Source of the DNA: JBBDIP01 sp040880305
GTDB taxonomy: Bacteria; Bacillota; Sulfobacillia; Fermentithermobacillales; Fermentithermobacillaceae
Length of the DNA: 14,859 bases
Assembly (NCBI GenBank): GCA_040880305.1
Contig: JBBDIP010000051.1
Location: 1 to 14,859, forward strand
Direction: 5' to 3'
How positions within the stretch are numbered: position 1 is the stretch's first letter; each line of letters begins with the position of its first letter. The notes below the pieces were generated by a model, which did not search any database, was not told where the DNA came from, and saw only the letters and a program-made list of their open reading frames with translations. Below, piece after piece: positions 7,320 to 13,664 of this stretch. The position numbers and the translations under genes are program-made.

Positions 7320-8269
7320 TCGGATCTCAGAGGTATCACATCAAGCAGGGCATCCCTATCTATCTCCTTGTGTTGGCTTTGATGGCGATAACAGGGATGC
7401 TGTCGTCAACGTTCCTTACTCTCGGCAACCTCGGGAACGTCGCTGATAGGATAGCCCCTCTTGCTGTCACCGCTCTGGCCCAGACGGTCTGCATCCTAAG
7501 CGGAGGTACGGATCTCTCCTTGGGAGCCATTGTCTCTCTGGCGACGGTGATCCTTTCTTTCACTGGAGGAGCCGGCGCTGCGCTAAGCCTACCCATGGGA
7601 ATCATGCTATGCCTGGTTATGGGTCTTCTGGCGGGTCTGTCGAACGGACTTGGTATAACGTACCTCAAGCTCCCGCCCCTTATCATGACCCTTTCGACAT
7701 CGGCCATCCTGCAGGGCGTCGCTCTATATCTCAGAGAGACCCCCGGCGGCTCGGTGAACGGTGCGTTCTGCGACCTCATCGGGTGGCGTCTGGGATTTCT
7801 GCCCGTGAGTTTTCTTCTCTGCCTGTTGCTCTACGGACTCATTTGGTGGGTACTCTCCTTTACCCGAATTGGCAGGAGTATATACGCGGTCGGGGGACAC
7901 CCCGAAAACGCCCGCAAATGCGGCATAAGCATTGTCGGGGTCAGGATTAGGGCGCACATGCTGGGAGGGGCGCTCGCGTCCATCGGAGGCATGATGCTCG
8001 CCGCAAGGGTGTACTCAGGTGACCCGGTCATAGGACTCCCCATGGGTATGGATTCTGTGGCGGCCACTTTGGTCGGCGGTACGGCAATTGTTGGAGGCAT
8101 TGGCGGGCCTGTCGGGACTCTCGCGGGGGCCATCCTTCTTTCCATGATGTCCAATCTTCTGAACCTCCTCAATGTATACGTCTACTACCAGTACATCCTA
8201 AGGGGCCTCATCCTGTGCGGGGCTCTCGTCCTCTATCAGCTCCGCAGGAAAGAAGGTGGGGCGAGATGA
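7316..8269 (+). CDS. Sugar ABC transporter permease 1 (RbsC-type)
   Basis: A 317-residue polytopic inner-membrane protein of the BPD_transp_2 (RbsC/XylH/LsrC) family. It has about 8-10 hydrophobic segments, and the family segment GGTDLSLGAIVSL near residues 62-74 corresponds to the GGIDLSVG motif of ribose-type permeases. The later RIGRSIYAVGGHPENARKCG cytosolic loop is the expected contact region for the ATPase. The GTG start at 7316 overlaps the ATPase stop (GTGA) and is preceded by a purine-rich GGAGGGGGTGAGG stretch. It should form the channel with the second permease downstream rather than a homodimer. Confidence 0.93.
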   Translation: MIGSQRYHIKQGIPIYLLVLALMAITGMLSSTFLTLGNLGNVADRIAPLAVTALAQTVCILSGGTDLSLGAIVSLATVILSFTGGAGAALSLPMGIMLCLVMGLLAGLSNGLGITYLKLPPLIMTLSTSAILQGVALYLRETPGGSVNGAFCDLIGWRLGFLPVSFLLCLLLYGLIWWVLSFTRIGRSIYAVGGHPENARKCGISIVGVRIRAHMLGGALASIGGMMLAARVYSGDPVIGLPMGMDSVAATLVGGTAIVGGIGGPVGTLAGAILLSMMSNLLNLLNVYVYYQYILRGLILCGALVLYQLRRKEGGAR

Positions 8270-9207
8270 CCGCGAAACGGAGTATTCCAAACTACGCATG
8301 GGTTTTTGCCCTGCTAGGCGTGGCCCTTCTAGCCATGGGCATCCTGTCGCCCGGTACTCTTACATTGCGGCATGTCATGGACCTCATGCGCCAGGCTGCG
8401 CCCCTAGGTGTTGTGGCTGCGGGTCAGACGCTTCTTCTCATGTCGGGGAACATTGACTTGTCTTTCGGGGCCCAGATAACCCTCTGCAACCTGGTGCTAT
8501 CCACCGTTATGGCAGGGGGGAAAGATCCTGGGACGATACTGCCCGCGGTTGCGGCTGCCACCCTCGTTGGTCTCTTGGTGGGCGTGACCAATGGATACGC
8601 TGTGGCCAAACTCAAGATTCCTGCCTTCGTGGCGACACTCGCCATGGGGCTCCTCATTCAGGGCGGATATCTCATCTATACCAGGGGGGCACCTTCCGGA
8701 AGCATAGTGCCACAGTTTAGGGTCATAGCAGAGGGTTGGATAGGCGGCATCGTGCCGTGGTCAGTCGTGATCTGGTTGGCCGCTGCCGTGACCTGCAGCC
8801 TGCTGGTTCACAACAGCAAGTTTGGGAGGCAGATGCTGGCGGTAGGCGGGAATCCCAGGGCAGCCCACCTTTCAGGGCTTTCTGTGGAGCGGACGACCAT
8901 GATGACCTACGCGGTGGGGAGTCTGCTCGCCGTTTTGAGCGGATGCCTTATCTCGGCGTATATCGGCCTGGCCTCTACGGGTGTCGGCGAGCCTTACACC
9001 TTGAACTCAATAGCCTCATCGGTCATAGGCGGCACCCCGTTCTCCGGCGGTGAAGGGACGATGGCGGGTTCGTTTGGCGGGGCTCTGATCATGACCGTCA
9101 TCCAGGCGATTCTCACAGGCCTCAATACTGGCGATGCAGGCAAGATGGTATCCCAAGGCCTAGTCATCATCATAATGGTCAGCATCTATCAGCGAAGGGC
9201 CAAGTAA
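8266..9207 (+). CDS. Sugar ABC transporter permease 2 (RbsC-type)
   Basis: A second, clearly different RbsC-family permease of 313 residues, with MSGNIDLSFGAQITL as the family motif and the loop SKFGRQMLAVGGNPRAAHLSG, followed by further hydrophobic segments. The ATG at 8266 is chosen because AAGGTGGG lies 5 nt upstream and the codon overlaps the previous stop as ATGA. An upstream in-frame GTG at 8215 would add 17 polar residues inside the preceding gene and is unlikely. Two unlike permeases imply a heterodimeric channel, as in AI-2 (LsrC/LsrD) and rhamnose (RhaP/RhaQ) importers, rather than the single permease of the ribose system. Confidence 0.94.
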   Translation: MTAKRSIPNYAWVFALLGVALLAMGILSPGTLTLRHVMDLMRQAAPLGVVAAGQTLLLMSGNIDLSFGAQITLCNLVLSTVMAGGKDPGTILPAVAAATLVGLLVGVTNGYAVAKLKIPAFVATLAMGLLIQGGYLIYTRGAPSGSIVPQFRVIAEGWIGGIVPWSVVIWLAAAVTCSLLVHNSKFGRQMLAVGGNPRAAHLSGLSVERTTMMTYAVGSLLAVLSGCLISAYIGLASTGVGEPYTLNSIASSVIGGTPFSGGEGTMAGSFGGALIMTVIQAILTGLNTGDAGKMVSQGLVIIIMVSIYQRRAK

Positions 9208-9241
9208 CGGCCCTGGTTGAAGTATGGGAGCGTGGTTGAGG

Positions 9242-10189
9242 ATGAAGTACGTCAGGACGATCTTGGGGAATGTGTCGGCGGACCAAATTGGCATCACGTA
9301 CTCACACGAGCACACGGTTTCGCAGCCGCCGCGGCAGTTCAAGTACTGGGAACCCGACCTTGTGCTGGATAGTGTACCTAAAGCGGTAGCCGAAGCGCTT
9401 GACTTCAAGGAACTGGGGGGCAACTGCGTAATCGATGCTTCCGCCATCGACTATGGACGGAACGTAGGGGCGATGGCGGAAGTCTCGTCCCAGTCCGGCA
9501 TCCACTTGGTTGCTACCTCCGGTTTCAACAAAGGCGCGTACTTCACGCCGGAGATAGAGGCTCTTTCGGAGGACGGATTTTTTGAACTCATCCATAGAGA
9601 GGCGACCGAAGGCATCGAGGGGACTTCCCATAGGCCCGGGATGCTGAAGTTCGGCACAAGCTACAATTTCATCACTCCTGCAGAGGAGAGGGCCGCGCGC
9701 GCTGTCTGTCGAGTCCAAAAGAAGACCGGCCTCCCACTCTATACGCATACCGAGATTGGGACTTTGGCCATGGAGCAGCTGTCTATCCTTCGTGACGAAG
9801 GCGTTGACCTGGAACGCGTGTGTATTGGCCACCTTGACAGAAACCCTGACCCCAACTACATACGCCAAGTGCTGAAGGCGGGCGTGTTCGTAGGGATCGA
9901 CCAGATATCCAAGATCAAGTATCACACTGAGGCTACCAGGCTTGACCTCATCAAATACCTAGTCAAGATAGGCTACGGCAAGCGTATCCTCATTTCCGGC
10001 GATATGGCCAGGCGTAGTTATCTTCGCTCATACGGCGGAGGGCCCGGCTTTGCATACATCCTAAAGATGTTCATCCCCCGCCTGAGGGACGAACTGCGCG
10101 AAGACGGCGTGTCCGTCGGGGTGGCGGACGACATCATCGCCGATCTCTTGGTCAACAACCCGAGGGATTTCTTGGAGATGAGTATGTAG
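9242..10189 (+). CDS. Phosphotriesterase-like lactonase (COG1735 family)
   Basis: A 315-residue amidohydrolase-superfamily TIM barrel with two metals. All expected ligands are visible: SHEH (His22, His24), the bridging Lys136 in GMLKFGTS (carboxylated in relatives), His169 in YTHTE, His197 in IGHLDRN and Asp254 in ISGDMAR. The protein ends with the family tail NNPRDFL. As I recall, characterised COG1735 members open sugar lactones, some of them 5-phosphorylated pentono-1,4-lactones, which fits the neighbouring kinase; organophosphate hydrolysis is usually only a side activity. The ATG at 9242 (MKYVRTILG) matches the family N terminus and has GGGAG 11 nt upstream. An ATG at 9224 would add six residues. 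It follows the permease by 34 nt. The substrate is not determinable from sequence alone. Confidence 0.88.
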   Translation: MKYVRTILGNVSADQIGITYSHEHTVSQPPRQFKYWEPDLVLDSVPKAVAEALDFKELGGNCVIDASAIDYGRNVGAMAEVSSQSGIHLVATSGFNKGAYFTPEIEALSEDGFFELIHREATEGIEGTSHRPGMLKFGTSYNFITPAEERAARAVCRVQKKTGLPLYTHTEIGTLAMEQLSILRDEGVDLERVCIGHLDRNPDPNYIRQVLKAGVFVGIDQISKIKYHTEATRLDLIKYLVKIGYGKRILISGDMARRSYLRSYGGGPGFAYILKMFIPRLRDELREDGVSVGVADDIIADLLVNNPRDFLEMSM

Positions 10190-10209
10190 AGATGGAGGAG
10201 GAACCGACT

Positions 10210-10959
10210 TTGAAGACCCTGGTTGAATGGGCTAAGCTTACGTGGCCCGAAGCTAAAGCGGCCGTCGAACGTATCCCGGCGTGCATCTTGCCTGTTGGCG
10301 CCATAGAAGCCCATGGACCCCACATGACGCTTGAAACCGACAACCTTTTGACGACCGAGATCTGCAGGCGAGTCGCGAGAGAGACCGGCATCGTCCTTAT
10401 GCCTACAATGCCATTTGGGCAGGTCTGGTCGCTGTACGACTATCCCGGGACGCTCTCAATTTCCATCGGCACCCTTATCGCCGTGCTCAAAGACCTAATC
10501 AGGAGTTTCAAGGACAAGGGCTTCAAGGTGGCATTCGTCCACTGTGGGCACCTGGGCAATCTGCCTGCGATCAAGCAGGCGGTCCGCGAGTGCTACGAGG
10601 AGACTCCAGAAATCAAGTGCGTTATCTTGCACGGCGGCTTCAAGGATGCCAAGCGCGTCCTCACCACCAAACGGAGTCACCATACTTACCTTCACGCGTG
10701 CGAGATTGAGACGTCAGAGATGCTTGAATGCGCTCCGGAATCGGTGTACATGGACAGGGCCGTGTGTGATTATCCCGATTACCCGATGGACTTCGATATC
10801 ACACCGACCAGGTGGTCAGCAGTCACGAAGACGGGCGTGCTTGGCGACGCCACGGCTGCCACTCTTGAGAAGGGGAAGGCCATTGTTGGGGAGATAGTGG
10901 AGTCGCTTTCTAAGATAGTGGAGTATGAACTGAAGCATCTACGAAAGGTGGAAAAGTGA
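10210..10959 (+). CDS. Creatininase-fold metal hydrolase
   Basis: A 249-residue member of the creatininase/creatinine amidohydrolase superfamily. Metal and active-site blocks are LPVGAIEAHGPHMTLETD (Glu33, His35, Asp44), HCGHLGN (His114) replacing the usual NGHGGN, and HACEIETSEM (Glu165). The family includes creatininase, formamide hydrolases of cofactor synthesis, and, as I recall, IolN, which hydrolytically opens a keto-inositol ring. In this sugar operon a ring-opening or lactone/amide hydrolysis role is more likely than creatinine breakdown. The TTG at 10210 is preferred because a perfect GGAGGAGG (10194-10201) stands 8 nt before it. The ATG at 10192 has only a distant GGAG and begins inside that ribosome site; using it adds six residues. 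The gene lies three bases after the lactonase stop and overlaps the next gene. Confidence 0.85.
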   Translation: MKTLVEWAKLTWPEAKAAVERIPACILPVGAIEAHGPHMTLETDNLLTTEICRRVARETGIVLMPTMPFGQVWSLYDYPGTLSISIGTLIAVLKDLIRSFKDKGFKVAFVHCGHLGNLPAIKQAVRECYEETPEIKCVILHGGFKDAKRVLTTKRSHHTYLHACEIETSEMLECAPESVYMDRAVCDYPDYPMDFDITPTRWSAVTKTGVLGDATAATLEKGKAIVGEIVESLSKIVEYELKHLRKVEK

Positions 10960-11705
10960 TGAAGCTTAGCGAACGGGTCTATCTTGTTGGAAGCGGCCAC
11001 CTGGGTTTTGAACTCACAGATCCTTATGACTGCAATGTCTACTTAGTGGATGGTGGGAGCGAACTGGCCGTGATCGATGCAGGCTCAGGCATGGGTGTCT
11101 CGCTCATCCAGGATCAGATCAGAGCCCACGGTTTCAAAATCGAGGATGTACATTACCTCATACTCACTCACGGACACGGTGACCACGGTGGCGGGGCGTG
11201 GGTCTGGCGTAAAGAAATGCCCTGGATGAAGGTGCTGGGAACTTCGGCTACCCGCGATCGCCTCTCATATGAAGGTGACGGTGGCGAGACCCTGGCCATG
11301 GCAAAGCGCCACGGTTACTATCCTGACGATTACACCCTCCATTCGTGCAAGGTTGACCGCATTGTTGAGGACAACGAGCTCATCACTGTGGGTGATGTGA
11401 ACCTTCGCGTTATCGCGACTCCTGGCCACTGTGATGGGCACATATGTCTGGTCATACAGGAAGAAGGCAAGAAGATTCTTCTGGCGGGGGACATGATCTT
11501 CAGCGGCGGAAGGATCTCCACCCAGGTTGTGGCTGACTGCCGGCCGGTAGCCTATTACGAGAGCATAAAGAGAGTGGCCGCGGAGAAGATCGACGCTCTG
11601 TTTCCGGCTCACTACGAGTTCATATTTAACCGTGGGTATCGTCACGTCGAAATGGCTCTGGAGTACTTCAGGCGCTTGGCACTTCCACCCAGTGTGGTGA
11701 CTTAG
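10959..11705 (+). CDS. Metallo-beta-lactamase fold hydrolase (glyoxalase II-like)
   Basis: A 248-residue MBL-fold protein with the full set of metal ligands: LTHGHGDHGG (His71, His73, Asp75, His76), TPGHCDGH (His157), LAGDMIF (Asp178) and FPAHYEF (His218). A two-metal hydrolase acting on a thioester, lactone, ester or phosphoester is expected; the sequence does not choose between these. It is unlike UlaG in motif context and nearer to the glyoxalase II/lactonase group. The ATG at 10959 overlaps the previous stop (TGATG) and has AAAGGTGG upstream; a GTG at 10956 is the alternative. Its position between the creatininase-like gene and the aldolase suggests that it completes opening or trimming of a pathway intermediate. 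Confidence 0.85.
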   Translation: MKLSERVYLVGSGHLGFELTDPYDCNVYLVDGGSELAVIDAGSGMGVSLIQDQIRAHGFKIEDVHYLILTHGHGDHGGGAWVWRKEMPWMKVLGTSATRDRLSYEGDGGETLAMAKRHGYYPDDYTLHSCKVDRIVEDNELITVGDVNLRVIATPGHCDGHICLVIQEEGKKILLAGDMIFSGGRISTQVVADCRPVAYYESIKRVAAEKIDALFPAHYEFIFNRGYRHVEMALEYFRRLALPPSVVT

Positions 11706-11727
11706 GTACCCCTCAATAATGTGGCGG

Positions 11728-11741
11728 ACCCTCTTGAGGGT
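11728..11741 (+). promoter_or_regulatory. Small intercistronic hairpin before the aldolase gene
   Basis: ACCCTC (11728-11733) and GAGGGT (11736-11741) form a compact hairpin. An earlier ACCCCTCAA (11708-11716) could alternatively pair with TTGAGGGT (11734-11741). It probably affects mRNA stability or aldolase yield. There is no T-run and no sign of a leader peptide. Confidence 0.35.
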
Positions 11742-11770
11742 GACCAGTCGCACGGAAGGTGGCTCTTCAC

Positions 11771-12412
11771 ATGGCCAAAACTGACACTGAAGCGCTGAAC
11801 ATGATCTGCCTGCGAAAGCTTGTAGCCGTGGTCAGGTGCGATTCTGAGGATCAACTGCTACCTATAGCCGACGCTCTCATAGATGGCGGCATCGATGTGA
11901 TAGAAGTCACGATGACCGTACCGGATGCAATTCGTGGGCTGCGGGGCCTTGTCAATTACGTTAGAAGCCGAGCCATTGTCGGCGCCGGGACGGTTCTGGA
12001 ACAGAGTTCATGCGTCCAGGCCATTGAGGCGGGTGCATCCTTCATCGTAAGCCCGTGCTTCATCCCAGGAGTGGTCAAATCGGCGGTCGATAGAGGGATA
12101 CTCGCCGTACCCGGATGCTTCAGCCCAACAGAGGTGCTTGTAGCTCTTGAGATGGGAGCGCCTCTGGTCAAGTTGTTCCCGGCCTCGGTTCTTGGGCCCA
12201 AATTCATCCGTGAAATGCACGGACCGTTTCCTGCCCTCAAAACTATGCCCACAGGGGGCATAGATATCGACAACATTGACGCGTTCTTCGCAGCAGGGGC
12301 CAACGCCGTTGGACTTGGCGGTCACCTTGTTGACAAGGCGGCCATCGCCAGGGGGGACTTTGCAGCGATTACTGAGCACGCGGCGGAGTTTAGAGCGGCG
12401 GTGGGTGAATAA
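11771..12412 (+). CDS. KDPG/KHG-type class I aldolase
   Basis: A 213-residue TIM-barrel aldolase of the 2-keto-3-deoxy-6-phosphogluconate / 4-hydroxy-2-oxoglutarate family. Visible blocks are AVVR (Arg22), GIDVIEVTMTVP (Glu45, the general acid/base), VGAGTVL, FIVSPCFIP, VPGCFSPTEV, VKLFPAS with the Schiff-base Lys134, and MPTGGID near the phosphate site. PGCFSPTE replaces the usual PGVxTPTE, a small variation that may alter substrate fit. It cleaves a 2-keto-3-deoxy acid, often phosphorylated, to pyruvate and an aldehyde, and as the last gene of the operon it most likely performs the final carbon-carbon cleavage. The ATG at 11771 has GGAAGGTGG (11754-11762) upstream; the GTG at 11759 lies inside that site. 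It is 65 nt after the MBL gene. Confidence 0.9.
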   Translation: MAKTDTEALNMICLRKLVAVVRCDSEDQLLPIADALIDGGIDVIEVTMTVPDAIRGLRGLVNYVRSRAIVGAGTVLEQSSCVQAIEAGASFIVSPCFIPGVVKSAVDRGILAVPGCFSPTEVLVALEMGAPLVKLFPASVLGPKFIREMHGPFPALKTMPTGGIDIDNIDAFFAAGANAVGLGGHLVDKAAIARGDFAAITEHAAEFRAAVGE

Positions 12413-12460
12413 GCCAGTGTTTGAGGACGCAGCGAACCGCTGAGGTTTAGCACAGATCTC

Positions 12461-12482
12461 AAGGAAGACGCCAGTCTCCTTT
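12461..12482 (+). terminator. Weak hairpin after the operon
   Basis: AAGGAAGAC (12461-12469) pairs with GTCTCCTT (12474-12481), with one bulged A and loop GCCA, followed by only a short T stretch. It lies ~50 bases after the aldolase stop and is the best terminator candidate for the operon. A smaller dyad CAGCG-AAC-CGCTG sits at 12430-12442. Confidence 0.35.
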
Positions 12483-12509
12483 GGTAAGGGCCGGTAGGGT
12501 TTCTACTTC

Positions 12510-12724
12510 CCAGCCGGCCAAACTGGATGTGATCCTCTAGATCGCCGATCGGCATGGACTGGTCGTCATCGAGGGCTCCTGCGGGTGACTCGGGCGGGAT
12601 GGTCGTCACCGACGACCCCGAGATCACCCGCCTGTGCCGCAGCATGGCCAACCAGGGCAGGGGAGAGGCGGGGGTGTGGCTGTCCCACGAGCGCCTCGGG
12701 TTCAACTACAGGATGGACGAGATG
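12510..12724 (+). repeat. Direct repeat, copy 1 (DegT fragment)
   Basis: This segment recurs at 14648-14859. The two copies are identical over the last ~90 bases and differ at about eight positions plus a 3-base gap elsewhere, so identity is about 95% by eye. Both share the same internal deletion of the ancestral aminotransferase gene, so they descend from one already defective copy rather than from two intact genes. Confidence 0.85.
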
Positions 12725-12976
12725 TCCGCGGCCCGAGAGGCAGTCGGAGATCCGCAACCACGTGATGGAGGTCCTCCAGAAGAACGAGGTCGGGTGCAGG
12801 CCGTACTTCACGCCGATCCACCTCCAGCCGTTCTATAGGGATATGTCGGTTTCAAGGAGGGGGACTTCCCCGTCACCGAGAAGGCCGGCCGGACCAGCAT
12901 CGCGATACCTTTCCACAACAACCTGACACCTGTGGAAGTGGAGTATGTGGCGCAGGTGTTGGAGGAGGGAATCAGG
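12510..12976 (+). pseudogene. DegT/DnrJ/EryC1 aminotransferase remnant, copy 1
   Basis: Pieces of a PLP-dependent sugar aminotransferase (DegT family) can be followed through changing frames. PAKLDVIL, a TAG, then IADRHGLVVIE come from the middle of the protein. After a deletion and a frame change comes GGMVVTDDPEITRLCRSM and GFNYRMDEMSAA. After another deletion and shift comes RNHVMEVLQKNEVGCRPY and HLQPFYRDM. After one more shift comes GDFPVTEKAGRTSIAIPFHN to VAQVLEEGIR, the normal C terminus. The deletion between VVIE and GGMVVTDD removes the segment that carries the PLP-binding lysine, so no enzyme can be made. Intact relatives make amino sugars for surface polysaccharides. The N-terminal third is missing entirely. 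The VanZ-like gene begins 22 bases later. Confidence 0.85.
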
Positions 12977-12998
12977 ACGGCGTGGTACACAAGTCAGT

Positions 12999-13493
12999 AT
13001 GAAGAGTCGAGTCCAGTCCATTCTCATATTCATGCTGATCGTTACCCTTGGTTTCATCTGGGGCAACTCTATAGGAAGCGCTCCAAAATCCCACTCAGAG
13101 AGCCAGAAAGCTTTGGAGTATGTGAGACCAATCCTTGAACCCGTTGTCGGTGCTGACAATTTCACCGATCATCTCGTCCGAAAGATTGCGCATTTCGTGG
13201 AGTTCGGGGCGCTTGGCGGTGAATTAGCCGCACTGCTCGTTGTGCGACGGAGAGTGCGCCTACAGGGTATTGCCAACTGCCTATTCGCTGGATTGTCTGT
13301 CGCCGTCATTGACGAGACGATACAGATATTCTCAGATCGAGGTCCTCTGGTGCAGGATGCGTGGCTGGACTTTGCGGGAGTCTGTGCAGGCATCGCTCTC
13401 ATTCTACTGATCAACTGGCTCGCTGTTCAACTCGTAAGGGGGCGCGTGTTGCGGCGTGACTCGGCCACCGCATCCGGCGCGAGCCGCCGCTGA
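12999..13493 (+). CDS. VanZ-like membrane protein
   Basis: A 164-residue integral membrane protein. A first hydrophobic helix (ILIFMLIVTLGFIWGNSIG) is followed by the conserved VanZ block RKIAHFVEFGALG, then two hydrophobic helices separated by charged residues, with the second conserved block DETIQIFSDRGPLVQDAWLDFAG, and a final helix ending in a basic tail. VanZ proteins are named from a teicoplanin-resistance accessory protein, but most family members have no known role and occur near cell-envelope and polysaccharide genes, which suits the DegT remnant next to it. The ATG at 12999 is chosen because it directly precedes the first helix; an upstream in-frame ATG at 12945 would translate DegT debris. 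No strong ribosome site is visible. Confidence 0.8.
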   Translation: MKSRVQSILIFMLIVTLGFIWGNSIGSAPKSHSESQKALEYVRPILEPVVGADNFTDHLVRKIAHFVEFGALGGELAALLVVRRRVRLQGIANCLFAGLSVAVIDETIQIFSDRGPLVQDAWLDFAGVCAGIALILLINWLAVQLVRGRVLRRDSATASGASRR

Positions 13494-13516
13494 CTGGGGC
13501 ACTCCGCCTGTTGATC

Positions 13517-13547
13517 CTTGGGATCCAAGAGCGTGACGACTTCACGT
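13517..13547 (+). other. Two tandem small hairpins upstream of the Abi gene
   Basis: CTTGG-GAT-CCAAG (13517-13529) is followed almost directly by CGTGA-CGACT-TCACG (13532-13546). They lie after the VanZ-like gene and before the probable Abi promoter. They may end VanZ-like transcription, or be part of a small structured RNA such as those reported with Abi-type toxins. No T-run follows. Confidence 0.35.
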
Positions 13548-13555
13548 AAATGTCA

Positions 13556-13586
13556 TTGACTCTCAAGGCGTAGCCGGTGATATACT
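13556..13586 (+). promoter_or_regulatory. Probable sigma-70 type promoter of the Abi gene
   Basis: TTGACT (13556-13561) and TATACT (13581-13586) each match 5 of 6 consensus bases. The 19-base spacer is long, but TGA directly before the -10 gives an extended -10 element. Transcription would begin near 13593, leaving a ~70-base leader containing a stem CCCACC (13600-13605) with GGTGGG (13630-13635). Confidence 0.5.
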
Positions 13587-13664
13587 ACTTCCAACAGAGC
13601 CCACCGCGCCTCTCAACGATGCGTACCAGGGTGGGACATTTGTTTGTGGGGATGAGCTCGTACG

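Noticed and set aside
8215..8265. Upstream GTG start for permease 2
   Set aside because: It would add 17 polar residues within the previous gene; the ATG at 8266 has a good ribosome site and a normal ATGA overlap.
12322..12705. Minus-strand open frame whose first ~25 residues match those of another minus-strand frame at 14463-14840, suggesting a repeated small gene
   Set aside because: Both are the antisense of the duplicated DegT fragment; the plus strand shows recognisable aminotransferase motifs, so the similarity only reflects the DNA repeat.
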